This document shows, one piece after another, positions 36,139-46,177 of a stretch of 64,000 bases of DNA; position 1 is the first letter of the stretch; the number at the start of each line of letters is the position of its first letter. A model generated the notes under the pieces. The model was not told the origin of the DNA. It made no database searches and saw only the letters and a program-made list of their open reading frames with translations. Source of the stretch: Micromonospora profundi (lineage in GTDB: Bacteria; Actinomycetota; Actinomycetes; Mycobacteriales; Micromonosporaceae); NCBI RefSeq assembly GCF_011927785.1, contig NZ_JAATJK010000001.1, positions 1,364,001-1,428,000 on the forward strand, in the 5' to 3' direction. Made by a program: the position numbers and the translations under genes.

Positions 36139-36900
36139 ATGAACACCGTACTGATCACCGGCACCGCTTCCGGCTACGGACGGGAGACCGCACGGCATTT
36201 CCTCGCGCAAGGGTGGAACGTCATCGCCACCATGCGGACCCCCCGCCCGGATGTCCTGCCCGAGTCGGACCGGCTCCGCATCCTCCAACTCGACGTCACC
36301 GACTCCGACTCCATCGCTGCCGCGTTCGCTGCGGCGGGCCCCATCGACGCCTTGGTCAACAACGCGGGAATTGGGCTGATCGGCGTGTATGAAGGCACCC
36401 CCATGAGCCGGGTGCGGGAGATCTTCGAGACCAACACCTTCGGCGTCATGGCCACCACTCAAGCGGTGCTGACCCAGTTCCGTGAGCGTGGCTCCGGCGT
36501 CGTGATCAACGTGACCTCCAGCGTCGTGCTCGGGCACATGCCGCTATCAGCCGTGTACAAGGCCAGTAAAATGGCCATCGAGGGATTCACTTCGTCGCTC
36601 GCCCTCGAGCTCGCCGAGTTCGGCGTACGCGCCAAGACCGTCGAGCCGGGCACCTGCCTCACGACCAGCTTCGCTGCCAGGGCGACCGACAACACCGACC
36701 TGAGCGGCCCGCTGGACAAGTTGGTCCCCCCGTTTTACGAGCCGTTCGCGAAGCGGGCCCTCGGCCGGTTCGTCGAGCAGGACCTGTTCACGCGGGAGAG
36801 CGACGTCGCCGAGACGGTGTGGCGGGCCGTGCACGACACGACCGGCCAGCTGCGATTCCCCGCCGGACCCGACGCGGTCCAGCTCGACCAGGCCAAGTGA
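36139..36900 (+). CDS. Short-chain dehydrogenase/reductase
   Basis: ATG at 36139 gives 253 residues. The cofactor site is TGTASGYGRETAR, then LVNNAGIGL, and the catalytic pair is Tyr-x3-Lys in AVYKASKMAIEGF with Ser in NVTSS. The second glycine of the usual GxxxGxG is present although the motif is slightly unusual (GTASGYG). It is followed 13 nt later by a SnoaL-like gene, so the pair is probably one operon acting on the same small molecule. Confidence 0.88.
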   Translation: MNTVLITGTASGYGRETARHFLAQGWNVIATMRTPRPDVLPESDRLRILQLDVTDSDSIAAAFAAAGPIDALVNNAGIGLIGVYEGTPMSRVREIFETNTFGVMATTQAVLTQFRERGSGVVINVTSSVVLGHMPLSAVYKASKMAIEGFTSSLALELAEFGVRAKTVEPGTCLTTSFAARATDNTDLSGPLDKLVPPFYEPFAKRALGRFVEQDLFTRESDVAETVWRAVHDTTGQLRFPAGPDAVQLDQAK

Positions 36901-36913
36901 GAGGAACACCGCC

Positions 36914-37318
36914 ATGTCCGAGGCGAACAAGCGGATCGTCCGCAACTACTTCGAGGAGCTCGACGGCGGCCGGACCACTCCGGTGCACCTGTGCACCGAG
37001 GACTTCCGGTTCCACCCGGCCGGACTGCCAACATTGGACATCGACGGCGTGAAGGTGTTCGGCGACGCGTTCTTCACCGGCATGACCGACCTGCAGCACC
37101 CGCTTGATGAGCTGATCGCCGACGGTGACCTCGTGGCGCTGCGCTGCCGGTATGAGGGCACGCACGACGGGGAGCTCATGGGCGTGCCGGCGACCGGGCG
37201 ACAGGTGTCCGCGGTCGGGATCGGCGTCATGCGCGTAGCGGATGGCAAGATCGCCGAGTTCTGGGTGTCGCCGGACCGGATGACCATCATGCAGCAGATC
37301 GGCGCCATTCCCTCGTAG
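36914..37318 (+). CDS. SnoaL-like/NTF2-fold protein
   Basis: A 134-residue protein with the cone-shaped NTF2-like fold: KRIVRNYFEELDGG helix, FFTGMTDLQHPLDELIADGD strands, VALRCRYEGTHDGELMGVPA and ISVMRVADGKIAEFWVSPD-type closing strands (here VGIGVMRVADGKIAEFW). Family members are polyketide cyclases, ester cyclases or ketosteroid-isomerase relatives. It probably acts with the preceding SDR. The D/H catalytic residues cannot be assigned with certainty. Confidence 0.85.
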   Translation: MSEANKRIVRNYFEELDGGRTTPVHLCTEDFRFHPAGLPTLDIDGVKVFGDAFFTGMTDLQHPLDELIADGDLVALRCRYEGTHDGELMGVPATGRQVSAVGIGVMRVADGKIAEFWVSPDRMTIMQQIGAIPS

Positions 37319-37489
37319 CACGGTCGTCCGGCCGCCGTCGCGCGGCGGAACTCGAGCCGGGTGAGGACCAAATGGTCCTCACCTGGCTCGGAGTGAATAG
37401 ACAAGACCCAGGTAGTTCTGTGAAATCGCCGGACGACCCGCCCGACGTTGAACGCAATGGGTATCGCGGTTCTGACAGGGGAAGCTCGG

Positions 37490-38030
37490 CATCGGACAGG
37501 CTCCAGCCATCCGTATCACCGAGCGCGGCATCGGCGTGATCCTGACCTACAACACCAAACCCCAGGGCGTCAAGGAGACGGTGGCCACCCATCAAGGCAG
37601 ACGGAGGGTCGGCGATCGCGGTGAGGCTGGACGTCGGCCTCACGGAGACGTTTCCCGAGTTCGCGGAGCAAGTGCGCAGGGAGCTGCGCGACCGATGGCA
37701 GCGCGACTCGTTCGACTACCTGGTCAACAACGCCGGCATGGCGAAGCAGGACTTCTTTCCCGACGTCACGCAGGACCTGTTCGAGGCCTCCTTCCGGGTG
37801 ATCATGCGCGGCCCGTACTTCCTGGCGCAGACGTTCCTCCCGCTCATCGCCGACGACGGGGCGATCGTCAACACGACGAGTAACTCCGCCCTCCCGACCG
37901 GCCTGACTGCGGGCTACTCCGTGTACGTCAGTGTGAAGGGCGGCCTGATCACGAGGACCCAATACCTGGCCAAGGAGCTGGCCCCGTGCCGCTCCAGGTG
38001 AACAGCATGTCGCCCGGCCCACCCGTACCC
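37490..38030 (+). pseudogene. Short-chain dehydrogenase, multiply broken
   Basis: Fragments of an SDR lie in different frames: RITERGIGVILTYNTKPQGV, then after an extra C near 37587 the frame IKADGGSAIAVRLDVG, then DYLVNNAGMAKQDFFPDVT, SNSALPTG and YSVYVSVKGGLITRTQ, and after 38000 a further shift. The N-terminal glycine motif is missing. No functional product is expected. Confidence 0.75.
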
Positions 38031-38133
38031 GCGGTTTGAAGCGATCGACCCAGCCACCGTCGAAGCCCTGGGTGTGGAACCGCCAGCCCGGCCCTACACT
38101 GACGTCGCTCGAGAGGCGGCAGGAGGTCTGAGA

Positions 38134-39018
38134 ATGTCGCACCGTGTCACAACCATCCTCGACGGATTTACGTTCACCGAAGCGCCTCGCTGGCATGACG
38201 GCCGGCTCTGGTTCTCCGACTTCTACACCTGCCGGGTGATGTCCGTTCGTGCGGACGGCACCGATCGCCGGGTCGAGGCCGTCGTGGAGCGGCAGCCGTC
38301 CGGCATCGGTTGGCTGCCGGACGGGCGGCTGCTCGTCGTATCCATGCATGACCGGCGGATCCTGCGCCGCGAGGCCGATGGAAGCCTTGTCGCTCACGCT
38401 GACCTGAGTCAGCACGCGACCGGCCATCTCAACGACATGTCGGTGGACGCCGAAGGCCGCGCCTATGTCGGCAACTTCGGGTTCGACCTGATGAACGGGG
38501 CGCCGCTCGAAACGGCGGCCCTTCATCGCGCCGATCCCGATGGCACGGTGACCGAAGTGGCCTCCGGGCTCTGGTTCCCGAACGCCATCTCCCTCACCTC
38601 AGGCGGTGTCGTGCTGGTCAACGAGACTTTCGGCAATCGGATCACCGCGTTCGATCTCACGGAGGATGGTCAGCTCACCAACCAGCGGGTGTGGGCCCAG
38701 TTCGGACCGGTACCCACCGACCGTGCGGTCGCCGGTGCGCTGGAACAACTCGACGTCGCCCCGGACGGCTCGTGCCTGGACGCAGACGGAGGCCTGTGGG
38801 TGGCTGACGCCATCGGTGGACGTGTGATCCGGGTCATCGAGGGCGGGCAGATCACCGACGAGATCCGGCCAGGCGCGAACGCCTACGCCTGCGCCCTCGG
38901 CGGCGAGACCGGACGGACCCTGTTCATTTGCATGGCCCCCGACTTCGATGAGCACGCCCGGCGCGCCGCCCGCGAGGGCACAATCGTTGCCGCTGCAGTC
39001 CGGACGCCGGCAGCCTGA
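38134..39018 (+). CDS. SMP-30/gluconolactonase-family protein
   Basis: ATG at 38134 gives 294 residues of a six-bladed propeller. The metal-site Glu is in FTEAPRWHDGRLWFSDF near the N-terminus, Asn in HLNDMSVDAEGRAYVGNFGF, a further Asn in WFPNAISLT, and the Asp in LDADGGLWVADAIGG. These are the four usual metal ligands of SMP-30 enzymes. They hydrolyse lactones or similar cyclic esters. Intact; the substrate cannot be told. Confidence 0.9.
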   Translation: MSHRVTTILDGFTFTEAPRWHDGRLWFSDFYTCRVMSVRADGTDRRVEAVVERQPSGIGWLPDGRLLVVSMHDRRILRREADGSLVAHADLSQHATGHLNDMSVDAEGRAYVGNFGFDLMNGAPLETAALHRADPDGTVTEVASGLWFPNAISLTSGGVVLVNETFGNRITAFDLTEDGQLTNQRVWAQFGPVPTDRAVAGALEQLDVAPDGSCLDADGGLWVADAIGGRVIRVIEGGQITDEIRPGANAYACALGGETGRTLFICMAPDFDEHARRAAREGTIVAAAVRTPAA

Positions 39019-39209
39019 TCTGGTTCACGCACGCTGTGTTCAACGGAGCCGAGAGCGCCGAGAAGCTGGCGTAACCCGCGGCCGACGTGCGCCGCGCAGG
39101 GGCCGGACTGGCCGGCCCTGCCGTCGGCTGACAACATCGTCCGGACCTGTCTGGACGTTCCACCGGTCGGGCTGAAGAAGGTCACCATCCTCGCCGACGG
39201 ACCCGGCTC

Positions 39210-39410
39210 AGTCCTTGTGCTCGGGGGCTGGCTTTCAGGACGCGGGCGAGCCAGTCGGCCTGAGTACGCCGTGCCGCGGCCGAGACGCGGATGTGCGGGA
39301 GCAGCGCCGAGATGCTGTGGAAGCCCCACAGGTGCAGCTCCGCCTGGCCACCGGCGGCCCAGGGTCGGGTCGCGTACGCGACGTCCTCGTCGCGCCCGCC
39401 CACGATCGCG
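39210..39410 (-). pseudogene. Alpha/beta-hydrolase (HSL-type) C-terminal remnant
   Basis: The minus strand encodes EDVAYATRPWAAGGQAELHL, then WGFHSISALLPHIRV and RTQADWLARVLKAS. It parallels the end of the hydrolase at 46649 (EDVDYASRIWAAGGQAELHV), including the catalytic His region, here GFHS. Upstream sequence including the nucleophile is missing. Confidence 0.7.
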
Positions 39411-39661
39411 GAGATGCTGCTGCAGGCCGCGCCGGGCGACCTGCCGCCCCTGGCCGGCACGACGCGGTCGGGGATGGTGGTCAGCGACGCTCCCGACGAA
39501 TCCAGTGATGTGGTGATCCGATTGCTGCGGCTGCTGGACCGGCCCCGGGACGTCAGGGTGCTCGCGCCCCTGATCGAACGTCGCCAGTTCGGCGTGCGTC
39601 CCAGCCAAGACGCCGCCCGCCTGCACGGCATCACCCGGGCCGAGGTGCCGGCGGTCGTCTG
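39411..39661 (+). pseudogene. AraC-type regulator N-terminal-domain remnant
   Basis: About 80 residues read SSDVVIRLLRLLDRPRDVRV, then LAPLIERRQFG. This closely resembles the AraC regulator at 41837 (DAVLRLLRLLDTPRDIPVLA). The HTH region is absent. It abuts the hydrolase remnant head to head, as if a regulator/hydrolase pair once stood here. Confidence 0.65.
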
Positions 39662-39734
39662 ACCGCCGGCGTTCGCGAGGCTTCCGCAGCTTCCCAGGCT
39701 CCGAAGCTGGTGCGGCGTCAGGACAGGGCCTGCC

Positions 39735-40150
39735 ACCAGGGGGGCTACTTCGGTTGGGGTGCCGGCATCGACGGGCCGATCTGCATCAGCGTCACGTCGA
39801 AAAGACCATGCCGCTCGCCGACGTCGGCGAGCCGTCGAAGGAACCGGAATCGCCGGTGTAGAAGACCAGCCGATGCTGCCGGCGATCATTCACGAACTCC
39901 ACAGGGTTTCGTTGCTGCCAATGAACGCGCGACCTGAGTGGCGAGACTCGGTGGCGGCGAGGGTGAGCCGCGAGTATCGCCTCCTGAGTGGTTGAGTGCC
40001 CGGATCGTCGGCATGCCGAGGTGGCCGTAGTGGTCGTGCGAGATGATGATCGCGTCCAGCCGGGGCAGGTCGGCCAGCGCCACCGGCATCGGGTGCAACC
40101 GCAGCCGCTTCGGACCGACGCCCGGGACCTGCGATCCCGGGTCGCTTCAC
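39735..40150 (-). pseudogene. MBL-fold (UlaG-like) hydrolase, broken
   Basis: On the minus strand, LADLPRLDAIIISHDHYGHL near 40080-40020 is the HxHxxH zinc motif of UlaG/NAPE-PLD-like enzymes, with the usual D of HDHYDHL changed to G. About 150 nt on, after frame changes, YTGDSGSF and GERHGLFDVTLMQIG of the C-terminal part follow. The middle is missing. Not functional. Confidence 0.7.
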
Positions 40151-40403
40151 AGTGGGTCGAGCACTATGCGGCGACGTTCAATCTCGACCAGAACCGTGGC
40201 GTGGCAGCGAAGGCGTCGGTCGGGTCGCCGGGCGCACGCGTGCTACGTATCAGTCACATGAATGAGCCACTTGCTCAAGAGTGGCGGTCCCTTGCCCGTT
40301 CCTGCCGCATTTCACCGCAGCTGTGTCTTTGCATCCAGAAGATTGCACAATCAACTGCACGTGGCGCGAACCCGTCTGCGTATGGATGTAGTGGAGGTTA
40401 TCT

Positions 40404-40730
40404 ATGACCAGGGCGTCAATGAGGATCGGGTCGGCGCTGATCGCGTCCGTCCTCGCCGTCACCGGGCTCAGTTTGGCAGCCTCGCCCGCCTCGGCTCAGC
40501 CGTCGGGCCTCACCTTCTACAGCGGAGCCTTCACCACCGAAGTCGCAAACTTCCCGGCAGCCCCCATCGCCTGTGCGGCGCTGCCTCTGACGGCGGACAG
40601 CCACATCGGTTGGAGCGGCTTCCGCGACGTCATCTTCTACCGCACCACAGACTGCACCGGTCAAGCGACCGGCGTGGGGACGCTCCGCACCTACGAAGCC
40701 GGGAGATGGCTCAGCTTCCGCGCCTTCTGA
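40404..40730 (+). CDS. Small secreted protein
   Basis: ATG at 40404 (a second at 40416) gives 108 residues. A signal peptide (IGSALIASVLAVTGLSLAA, cleavage likely after SASA or ASA near residue 31) precedes about 76 residues with two Cys, rich in aromatic beta strands, ending TLRTYEAGRWLSFRAF. The shape resembles small actinobacterial secreted proteins or inhibitors. No enzyme motif. It is intact though surrounded by decayed genes. Confidence 0.72.
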   Translation: MTRASMRIGSALIASVLAVTGLSLAASPASAQPSGLTFYSGAFTTEVANFPAAPIACAALPLTADSHIGWSGFRDVIFYRTTDCTGQATGVGTLRTYEAGRWLSFRAF

Positions 40731-40933
40731 CTCACGACGACGGGGGCAGGTGGTCGTCCGCGCCCGCCTGCCCTCGACGCGTTTGTCGTCCGACGGATGA
40801 CCCCGGACGCTCAACCATGAGCCCTTTTCATCGTGATGTGCCGGGTCACGGTAGGCGCAGAGAATTGTTGGTGTCGACATAGGACGGGACACCCGGTGAG
40901 ACAGCAGTCCGATGCCCAACCGGGAGCCTCGCT

Positions 40934-41580
40934 GTGCTGTGTTACCCGTCCGCGATCGCGCTGTCCAGCCGCGCCCTGAACCACCTGGCCGACCTCATCC
41001 GCGCCGAACGCGCGCGGCGCCGAGGTCGGTGGCGGCGCCTCGACGCCGGCCGGCAGGCCCTGCTCGCCCTGGCCCAGCTCCGCATCGGTGACACCATCAC
41101 CCGTCTGGCCTGCGGCTGCGCGGTCAGCGTCACCACGGCCTGGCGGTACGCCCGGGAAGCCATCGACCTACCCGCCGTACACGCCGAGACCCTGAACGCG
41201 GCCATACGGCGCGTGGGCCGGCTCGCCTACGCGATTCTCGACGGCACCCTGATCCCCATCGACCGAGTCGCCTGATCTGGGCCTCGCCCGCACCCACGGC
41301 CTGACCAACGCGCTGAGCAGCGCGAACGTCATGACCTTCGCCGACACGGCATACCAAGGCGCCGGCGGCACCCTTCGCACGCCGTTCAAACGCCGTCCGC
41401 ACCGGCCCCGACTGTCCCGACTGTCCCGACGGCAGAAGACCGTCAACCACCACCACGCCAAGATCCGAGCCGTCGGTGAACGCGCCGTCGCCACCCTCAA
41501 CGGCTGGAAAGTCCTGACCAAGCTCCGCTGCCCCGACGCGCCAGCACGATCGTCCAGACCAGCCGAAACCCACGATGAAA
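40934..41580 (+). pseudogene. DDE_Tnp_4/IS5-type transposase, degraded copy 3
   Basis: The 5' part (40934-41275) is open and encodes SSRALNHLADLIRAERARRR, the HTH region ACGCAVSVTTAWRYAREAI and LDGTLIPIDRVA. A stop and an internal deletion follow. The 3' part resumes at about 41331 with TFADTAYQGAGGTLRTPFKR and KVLTKLRCPDAP. It aligns with the copy at 28814 but has a different decay pattern, so the copies are independent insertions. Confidence 0.85.
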
Positions 41581-41836
41581 GGGCTCACCACCGTTACTGC
41601 TCGGCTGGCTGTCTGCGTGTTCACCTCTCCAGCCAACCCGAAGGTCTCACGAGGTTGTTAGGGAAGTCCTCGCGACTTCTTTCCCAATCCTTGCTTTGTC
41701 GCCAGATCCGGGCTGGCGCAGGGGCCGGGCTCCGGCGAGCCTGCGGAAGCTGCCGGCTAATCCCGCCTTGCTCAGCCCACCCCGGCCATGATCAACTGTT
41801 TTGGCGTTGGCGCTGGGCCTTTGGAACAATCGGCTC

Positions 41837-42736
41837 ATGTCCCTTGACGAGGTGCGCGACCTGATCGCCCGGCACGTCAGGCCCGATCTTCGTACGGCCA
41901 TAGATGACGTGCTGATCTTCAAAGCCGACAAGCCGTTTCCCCCCAGGCCAACAACGTATGGGAAGGTTTTCGCATTCGTCGCTCAAGGGACGAAGCGCTT
42001 CGGGCTCGGCGACCAGATCTACGAGTACCGGGCAGGGCAGTACCTCGTCGTGTCGGTGGATCTGCCAGTCACGGCGCACTTCAGCGGCGCGAGCCCGGAC
42101 CAGCCAGGGCTCGGGGTGGGGTTGACGCCCGATCCCACCGTCATCGCTGATCTGCTGCTGCAGGCGCCGGCCGACATCTTGCCGGACAGCGACGAGGGTG
42201 CGCCTGCCGGGCTGGCGATCAGCACGGCCGGCGCCGACTTGCTCGACGCGGTGTTACGGCTGTTGCGGCTGCTCGACACCCCACGCGACATTCCCGTGCT
42301 GGCGCCGATGATCAAGCGCGAGATTCTCTGGCGGCTGATTACCAGCGAACAGGGCCCGATCATCCGGCAGCTCGGGCAACCTGACGGCATTTTGAGCCAC
42401 ATCTCCCGCGCTGTCCGTTGGATACGCGACAACTACCGCGAGCCGTTCCGGGTAGAGATGGCGGCGCGGCAGGCGGGAATGAGCGTCTCGGCTTTTCACC
42501 GCAACTTCCAGGCGCTCACGTCGCTGAGCCCGATCCAGTATCAGAAGCAGATCCGGCTTCATCAGGCTCGGCTTCTGCTCGCCTGCGACGCCACGGACAT
42601 CGCCGGGACCGGCCGCCTTGTGGGTTACGACAGCCCGTCGCAGTTCAGTCGCGAGTATCGTCGCCAGTTCGGGGCGCCGCCGAGACTCGACGCAATGCGC
42701 CTGCAGCAGCCCGCGCCGGCGGCACTTTCCGGCTGA
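41837..42736 (+). CDS. AraC-family transcriptional regulator
   Basis: ATG at 41837 gives 299 residues. The N-terminal AraC_N domain includes YEYRAGQYLVVSVDLPV and DAVLRLLRLLDTPRDIPVLA. The C-terminal double HTH contains VEMAARQAGMSVSAFHRNFQ and GYDSPSQFSREYRRQFG. AraC_N-type regulators respond to small molecules and often sit beside alcohol dehydrogenase or hydrolase genes. The related remnant at 39411 shows the family was present twice. Target unknown; the LAL regulator is downstream. Confidence 0.9.
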   Translation: MSLDEVRDLIARHVRPDLRTAIDDVLIFKADKPFPPRPTTYGKVFAFVAQGTKRFGLGDQIYEYRAGQYLVVSVDLPVTAHFSGASPDQPGLGVGLTPDPTVIADLLLQAPADILPDSDEGAPAGLAISTAGADLLDAVLRLLRLLDTPRDIPVLAPMIKREILWRLITSEQGPIIRQLGQPDGILSHISRAVRWIRDNYREPFRVEMAARQAGMSVSAFHRNFQALTSLSPIQYQKQIRLHQARLLLACDATDIAGTGRLVGYDSPSQFSREYRRQFGAPPRLDAMRLQQPAPAALSG

Positions 42737-42888
42737 ACCGTCCCGAATCCGGCTGGGGCGGTTCAGCAGAACATCTCCTGCCACCGTCCGGGGGGCGCAA
42801 GAGGATCAGGCAAGAACGCGAGAGCATTGCCCCTTCCGCCTCGCATACGTGCTCGTGTTGGCTGAGGGGCAGGCAACGTGAGGTGTAC

Positions 42889-45645
42889 GTGGGGGATATC
42901 CGGCTTTTCGGTCGAGCTGCCGAGCTAGAGCAGCTTTCAACGTTTCTGGGCCAGGCGAGGCGCGAAGGCGCCGCGCGGCTGCTGACGGGTGAGCCCGGTG
43001 TGGGCAAGTCCTCGCTCATGGCCGCCGCGGCGGAACGTGCCCTCGCGGAGGGCATGCAGGTGCTGCGGGCCTCGGGGTCCGAGTTCGAGGCCGATGTCAG
43101 CTACTCGGCACTCAACCAGTTGCTGCTGTCCGCTCAGGGTGGCATTTCGCGGCTGCCCGCCGGCCCGCGGGAAGCGTTGGAGGTGGCACTGGGATTCGGT
43201 GTCGGTATGCCACCAGACGCCCTGTTGGTATGCAACGCCACCCTTCTGCTCGTGCAAGATCTTGCCGCCGAGGCGCCGGTGGTGCTTCTGGTCGACGACG
43301 TTCATTGGATCGATCGTGCCAGCGCTGTCGTTCTCGGCTTCGTGGCTCGCCGCCTGGCGGGCTCCCGAGCCGGTCTGCTGGTGTCGACGCGAACAGGTGC
43401 GGCCAGTTACCTCGACCGGCGCGGGCTGGCCGAGGTCGTGGTGGCACCGTTGGACGAGGCCGCTGCGGAGCAATTGGTGGAGGCTTCCTTTTGCCAGTTG
43501 CCGTCCCGTGTCCGGCGGCGGCTGCTGGATCTTGCCCAAGGCAATCCGTTGGCATTGATGGAGTTGCCGTCCACGTTGTCAGGTGCCGTCCAGCGGGTGG
43601 CGGCTCAGCCCGAGGTTGTTCCGCTCAACGAGCGGCTGCAGGCGTTGTTCGCGACCCGCATCGCGGAGCTACCAGAGCCGACCCGCCGACTGCTACTGCT
43701 GGCCGCGTATGAGGGCACCGGTGACGTGCGGGTGCTGCATGCCGCTTGTGCCGACCGTGGCGGGTTGGCCGACCTGGCTCCCGCTGAGCGGACGCAGTTG
43801 GTGTATGTGGATGACGCGACCGCCCGGATCGCATTCCGGCATCCGCTCATCCGATCGGCGATCGTGGCGATGTCGACACACGAGGAGCGGCGTACCGCGC
43901 ACGTCACCCTGGCCGAGGTGCTGGTCCACGACGAGGAGCGCCGGGCGTGGCACCTGGCCGCAGCCGCGGTGGCTCCGGACGAGGCCGTCGCGCAACTGCT
44001 CGAAACCTCCGCGCGTCGTGTCATGCTGCGCGGCGACGCCATCGCCGCGATCGCAACCCTGGTACGCGCCGCTGAACTGAGCGTGACCAGCGCCGACCGG
44101 GGCCGGCGGCTTGCCGAGGCCGCCTACATCGGCGCGGAGGCGGACGGATCGACCGCGGACGCGCGCACTCTGCTGGCCGATGCCCGCCGGGCGGCGCCGG
44201 ACTCGACGGGGTCGCTGCACGCGGCCAACGCCGCCGCGTTCCTGATGCTCGACGGCGAGGGCGATGTGAACACGGCCCATCGCCTGCTCGTCGGCGCCAT
44301 CGAGACCGGCGATCACGGGTACCGCGCCGACGATTCGGCGTTGATCGAGGCAATGCACGCCCTGCTGCTGGTGAGCTGGTACGGCAGCGCACCGCAGTAT
44401 TGGGAGCCGTTCTTCCGCGCGCTGCGGCGGCTGCGGCCTGAACCGCCGCAGATCCTCGCCATGGCCAGCAAGGCCTTTCCCGACCCCGTACGCACCGGCG
44501 TGTCCGCCCTCACCGAGGCGGAAACGATTCTAGGCGCCCTCGCCGAGGAGACCGACCCCACGCGCGTCATGCGGATCGGCACCGCCTCCGTGTATCTGGA
44601 CCGGCTCGGTGAACTCCGCGAAGGGTCGTGGCGGCTGGTGCATCAGGGACGCGACGGAGCGGCGGCTCGCCGGCACATCGGAGCGCTGATGCACCTGTGC
44701 CTGGACGACTTCCTCATCGGTCGATGGGACGAAGCGCAAGAGCTGGCATGGGAGGGGCAGCAGACCTGCGACACCGGCGGCTTCCCCTTCTTTTCGTGGT
44801 ATTTCTGGTACAACAGGGCGATCGTCGCCGCCGGGCGAGGCCAGGCCGACGAGGCGTACAAGCTGGCCGACGAGATCACCAACTGGGCGCATCCTCGCGG
44901 GGTATCGGCTGCAGTCCTGTTCGCCCACCATCCGCGTACCCTCGCCGCCGCCGCGGCTGGGGACTTCGACGCCGCATATGCCCACGCCGCTGCGATGAGC
45001 CCGCCGGGTACGCTCGCCCCGTTCGTGCCGCACTGCACCTGGGTCGCATTCGACCTGGTCGAGGCGGCTGTACGGACTGGGCGGACGGTGGAGGCGCGGG
45101 CACACGTCGAGGCGATGCGCGCGGCCCGACTGTCGCGGCTGTCCAGCCGGATGGCGTTGATCCAGGCGGGTGCCGAGGCCCTGGTTTCCGACGACCCCGA
45201 GTCCGCGGAAAAGCTTGAGCAGTTGCTCGGCGACACCGCTGTCGACCGGTGGCTGTTCGACGCATCGCGCGTACGGCTGGCGTATGGCGAGAAGCTCCGG
45301 CGAGCCGGACATGTCACGCAAGCCCGCGTTCACCTGCTCGCCGCGCGCGAGGGGTTCGCCGCGATGACAGCCGGGCCGTGGCTCGACCGTGTGGTTGGCG
45401 AGCTGCGCGCCGCGAAGTACCCGCTGGCCGACGGCCGCGCCCCCGGCGCGGTCGCATTGACGCCGCAGGAGACGCAGATCGCTCAGCTGGCCGCCAGCGG
45501 CCTGACCAACAAGGAGATTGCCCACCGTCTGTTCCTTTCGCACCGCACGGTCGGCGCGCACCTGTATCGGATCTTTCCCAAACTCGGTGTGACGACCCGG
45601 GCCGGTCTCAGGGATGCCCTCTCGTCACCTCCTAAGCCCCAGTGA
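42889..45645 (+). CDS. LAL-type LuxR regulator (AAA ATPase, LuxR HTH)
   Basis: GTG at 42889 follows GTGAGG; the upstream frame is not protein-like. About 918 residues. The N-terminal GRAAEL block and Walker A GEPGVGKSSLM, Walker B VVLLVDDVHWID define the STAND/AAA_16 part. A helical middle of about 450 residues follows. The C-terminal LuxR HTH is ALTPQETQIAQLAASGLTNK, then VGAHLYRIFPKLGV. Such large regulators activate secondary metabolism or sugar genes on ATP and ligand binding. Target unknown; full length and intact. Confidence 0.92.
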   Translation: MGDIRLFGRAAELEQLSTFLGQARREGAARLLTGEPGVGKSSLMAAAAERALAEGMQVLRASGSEFEADVSYSALNQLLLSAQGGISRLPAGPREALEVALGFGVGMPPDALLVCNATLLLVQDLAAEAPVVLLVDDVHWIDRASAVVLGFVARRLAGSRAGLLVSTRTGAASYLDRRGLAEVVVAPLDEAAAEQLVEASFCQLPSRVRRRLLDLAQGNPLALMELPSTLSGAVQRVAAQPEVVPLNERLQALFATRIAELPEPTRRLLLLAAYEGTGDVRVLHAACADRGGLADLAPAERTQLVYVDDATARIAFRHPLIRSAIVAMSTHEERRTAHVTLAEVLVHDEERRAWHLAAAAVAPDEAVAQLLETSARRVMLRGDAIAAIATLVRAAELSVTSADRGRRLAEAAYIGAEADGSTADARTLLADARRAAPDSTGSLHAANAAAFLMLDGEGDVNTAHRLLVGAIETGDHGYRADDSALIEAMHALLLVSWYGSAPQYWEPFFRALRRLRPEPPQILAMASKAFPDPVRTGVSALTEAETILGALAEETDPTRVMRIGTASVYLDRLGELREGSWRLVHQGRDGAAARRHIGALMHLCLDDFLIGRWDEAQELAWEGQQTCDTGGFPFFSWYFWYNRAIVAAGRGQADEAYKLADEITNWAHPRGVSAAVLFAHHPRTLAAAAAGDFDAAYAHAAAMSPPGTLAPFVPHCTWVAFDLVEAAVRTGRTVEARAHVEAMRAARLSRLSSRMALIQAGAEALVSDDPESAEKLEQLLGDTAVDRWLFDASRVRLAYGEKLRRAGHVTQARVHLLAAREGFAAMTAGPWLDRVVGELRAAKYPLADGRAPGAVALTPQETQIAQLAASGLTNKEIAHRLFLSHRTVGAHLYRIFPKLGVTTRAGLRDALSSPPKPQ

Positions 45646-46177
45646 TCTGCTCGGCCGGACGGTCCGGAGCAGACTCGGCGGCAAGCACCCAAGCCTGCGC
45701 CTCCTTCGCTTCAAGCAGCCGTTCCAGCAGGCGGCGGGTGGTCGGGTCCGCGTCGCCCACCCAGCGCACGGCCTCCTGCAGCGTCTGGACGAGGATCCGG
45801 GCAGCCACGAGATTCTGCGCCACGATCCCGGTGAGGTCGCCAGCGGCGAAGCTCTGAAAGCTGATCCGTGACCGTCCGGCAATGTGCTGTGGATCGTGGT
45901 CGGCGGCGAACCCGAGGTCACGGATGCGGGCTGCCAGCGCACGGGCCTCGACTCGGTCGTCGTCGGCGCAGGTGCGCAGATAAGCGGCGACCGGCTGCGC
46001 CGACAGACCCCGCACCAACAGGGCGTGGTGTTCGTACTGCAGCGACGACACGATCACGCTCGACAGCAAGACGTTGAGCAGCCGTGCCACCGCGCTCAGG
46101 TCGGCCCGGTTCGACGGCGTGATCGGCCCGTCGTCCGGGTCCCACACCGCACGGTCGCGTACCTCGCGTCTGCGCAA
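45632..46177 (-). CDS. Ferritin-like protein
   Basis: The start is uncertain. TTG at 46177, behind AGGAG, gives about 181 residues, while GTG at 46195 and ATG at 46231 are alternatives. Four helices are evident: RLLNVLLSSVIVSSLQYEHH, RTCADDDRVEARALAARIR, LVAARILVQTLQEAVRWVG and TRRLLERLLEAKEAQAWVLA. The spacing of E, E-x-x-H and similar residues resembles ferritin-like di-iron proteins. The 3' end overlaps the end of the LAL gene by 14 nt. Iron binding is an inference. Confidence 0.65.
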   Translation of the reverse strand: MRRREVRDRAVWDPDDGPITPSNRADLSAVARLLNVLLSSVIVSSLQYEHHALLVRGLSAQPVAAYLRTCADDDRVEARALAARIRDLGFAADHDPQHIAGRSRISFQSFAAGDLTGIVAQNLVAARILVQTLQEAVRWVGDADPTTRRLLERLLEAKEAQAWVLAAESAPDRPAEQITGA

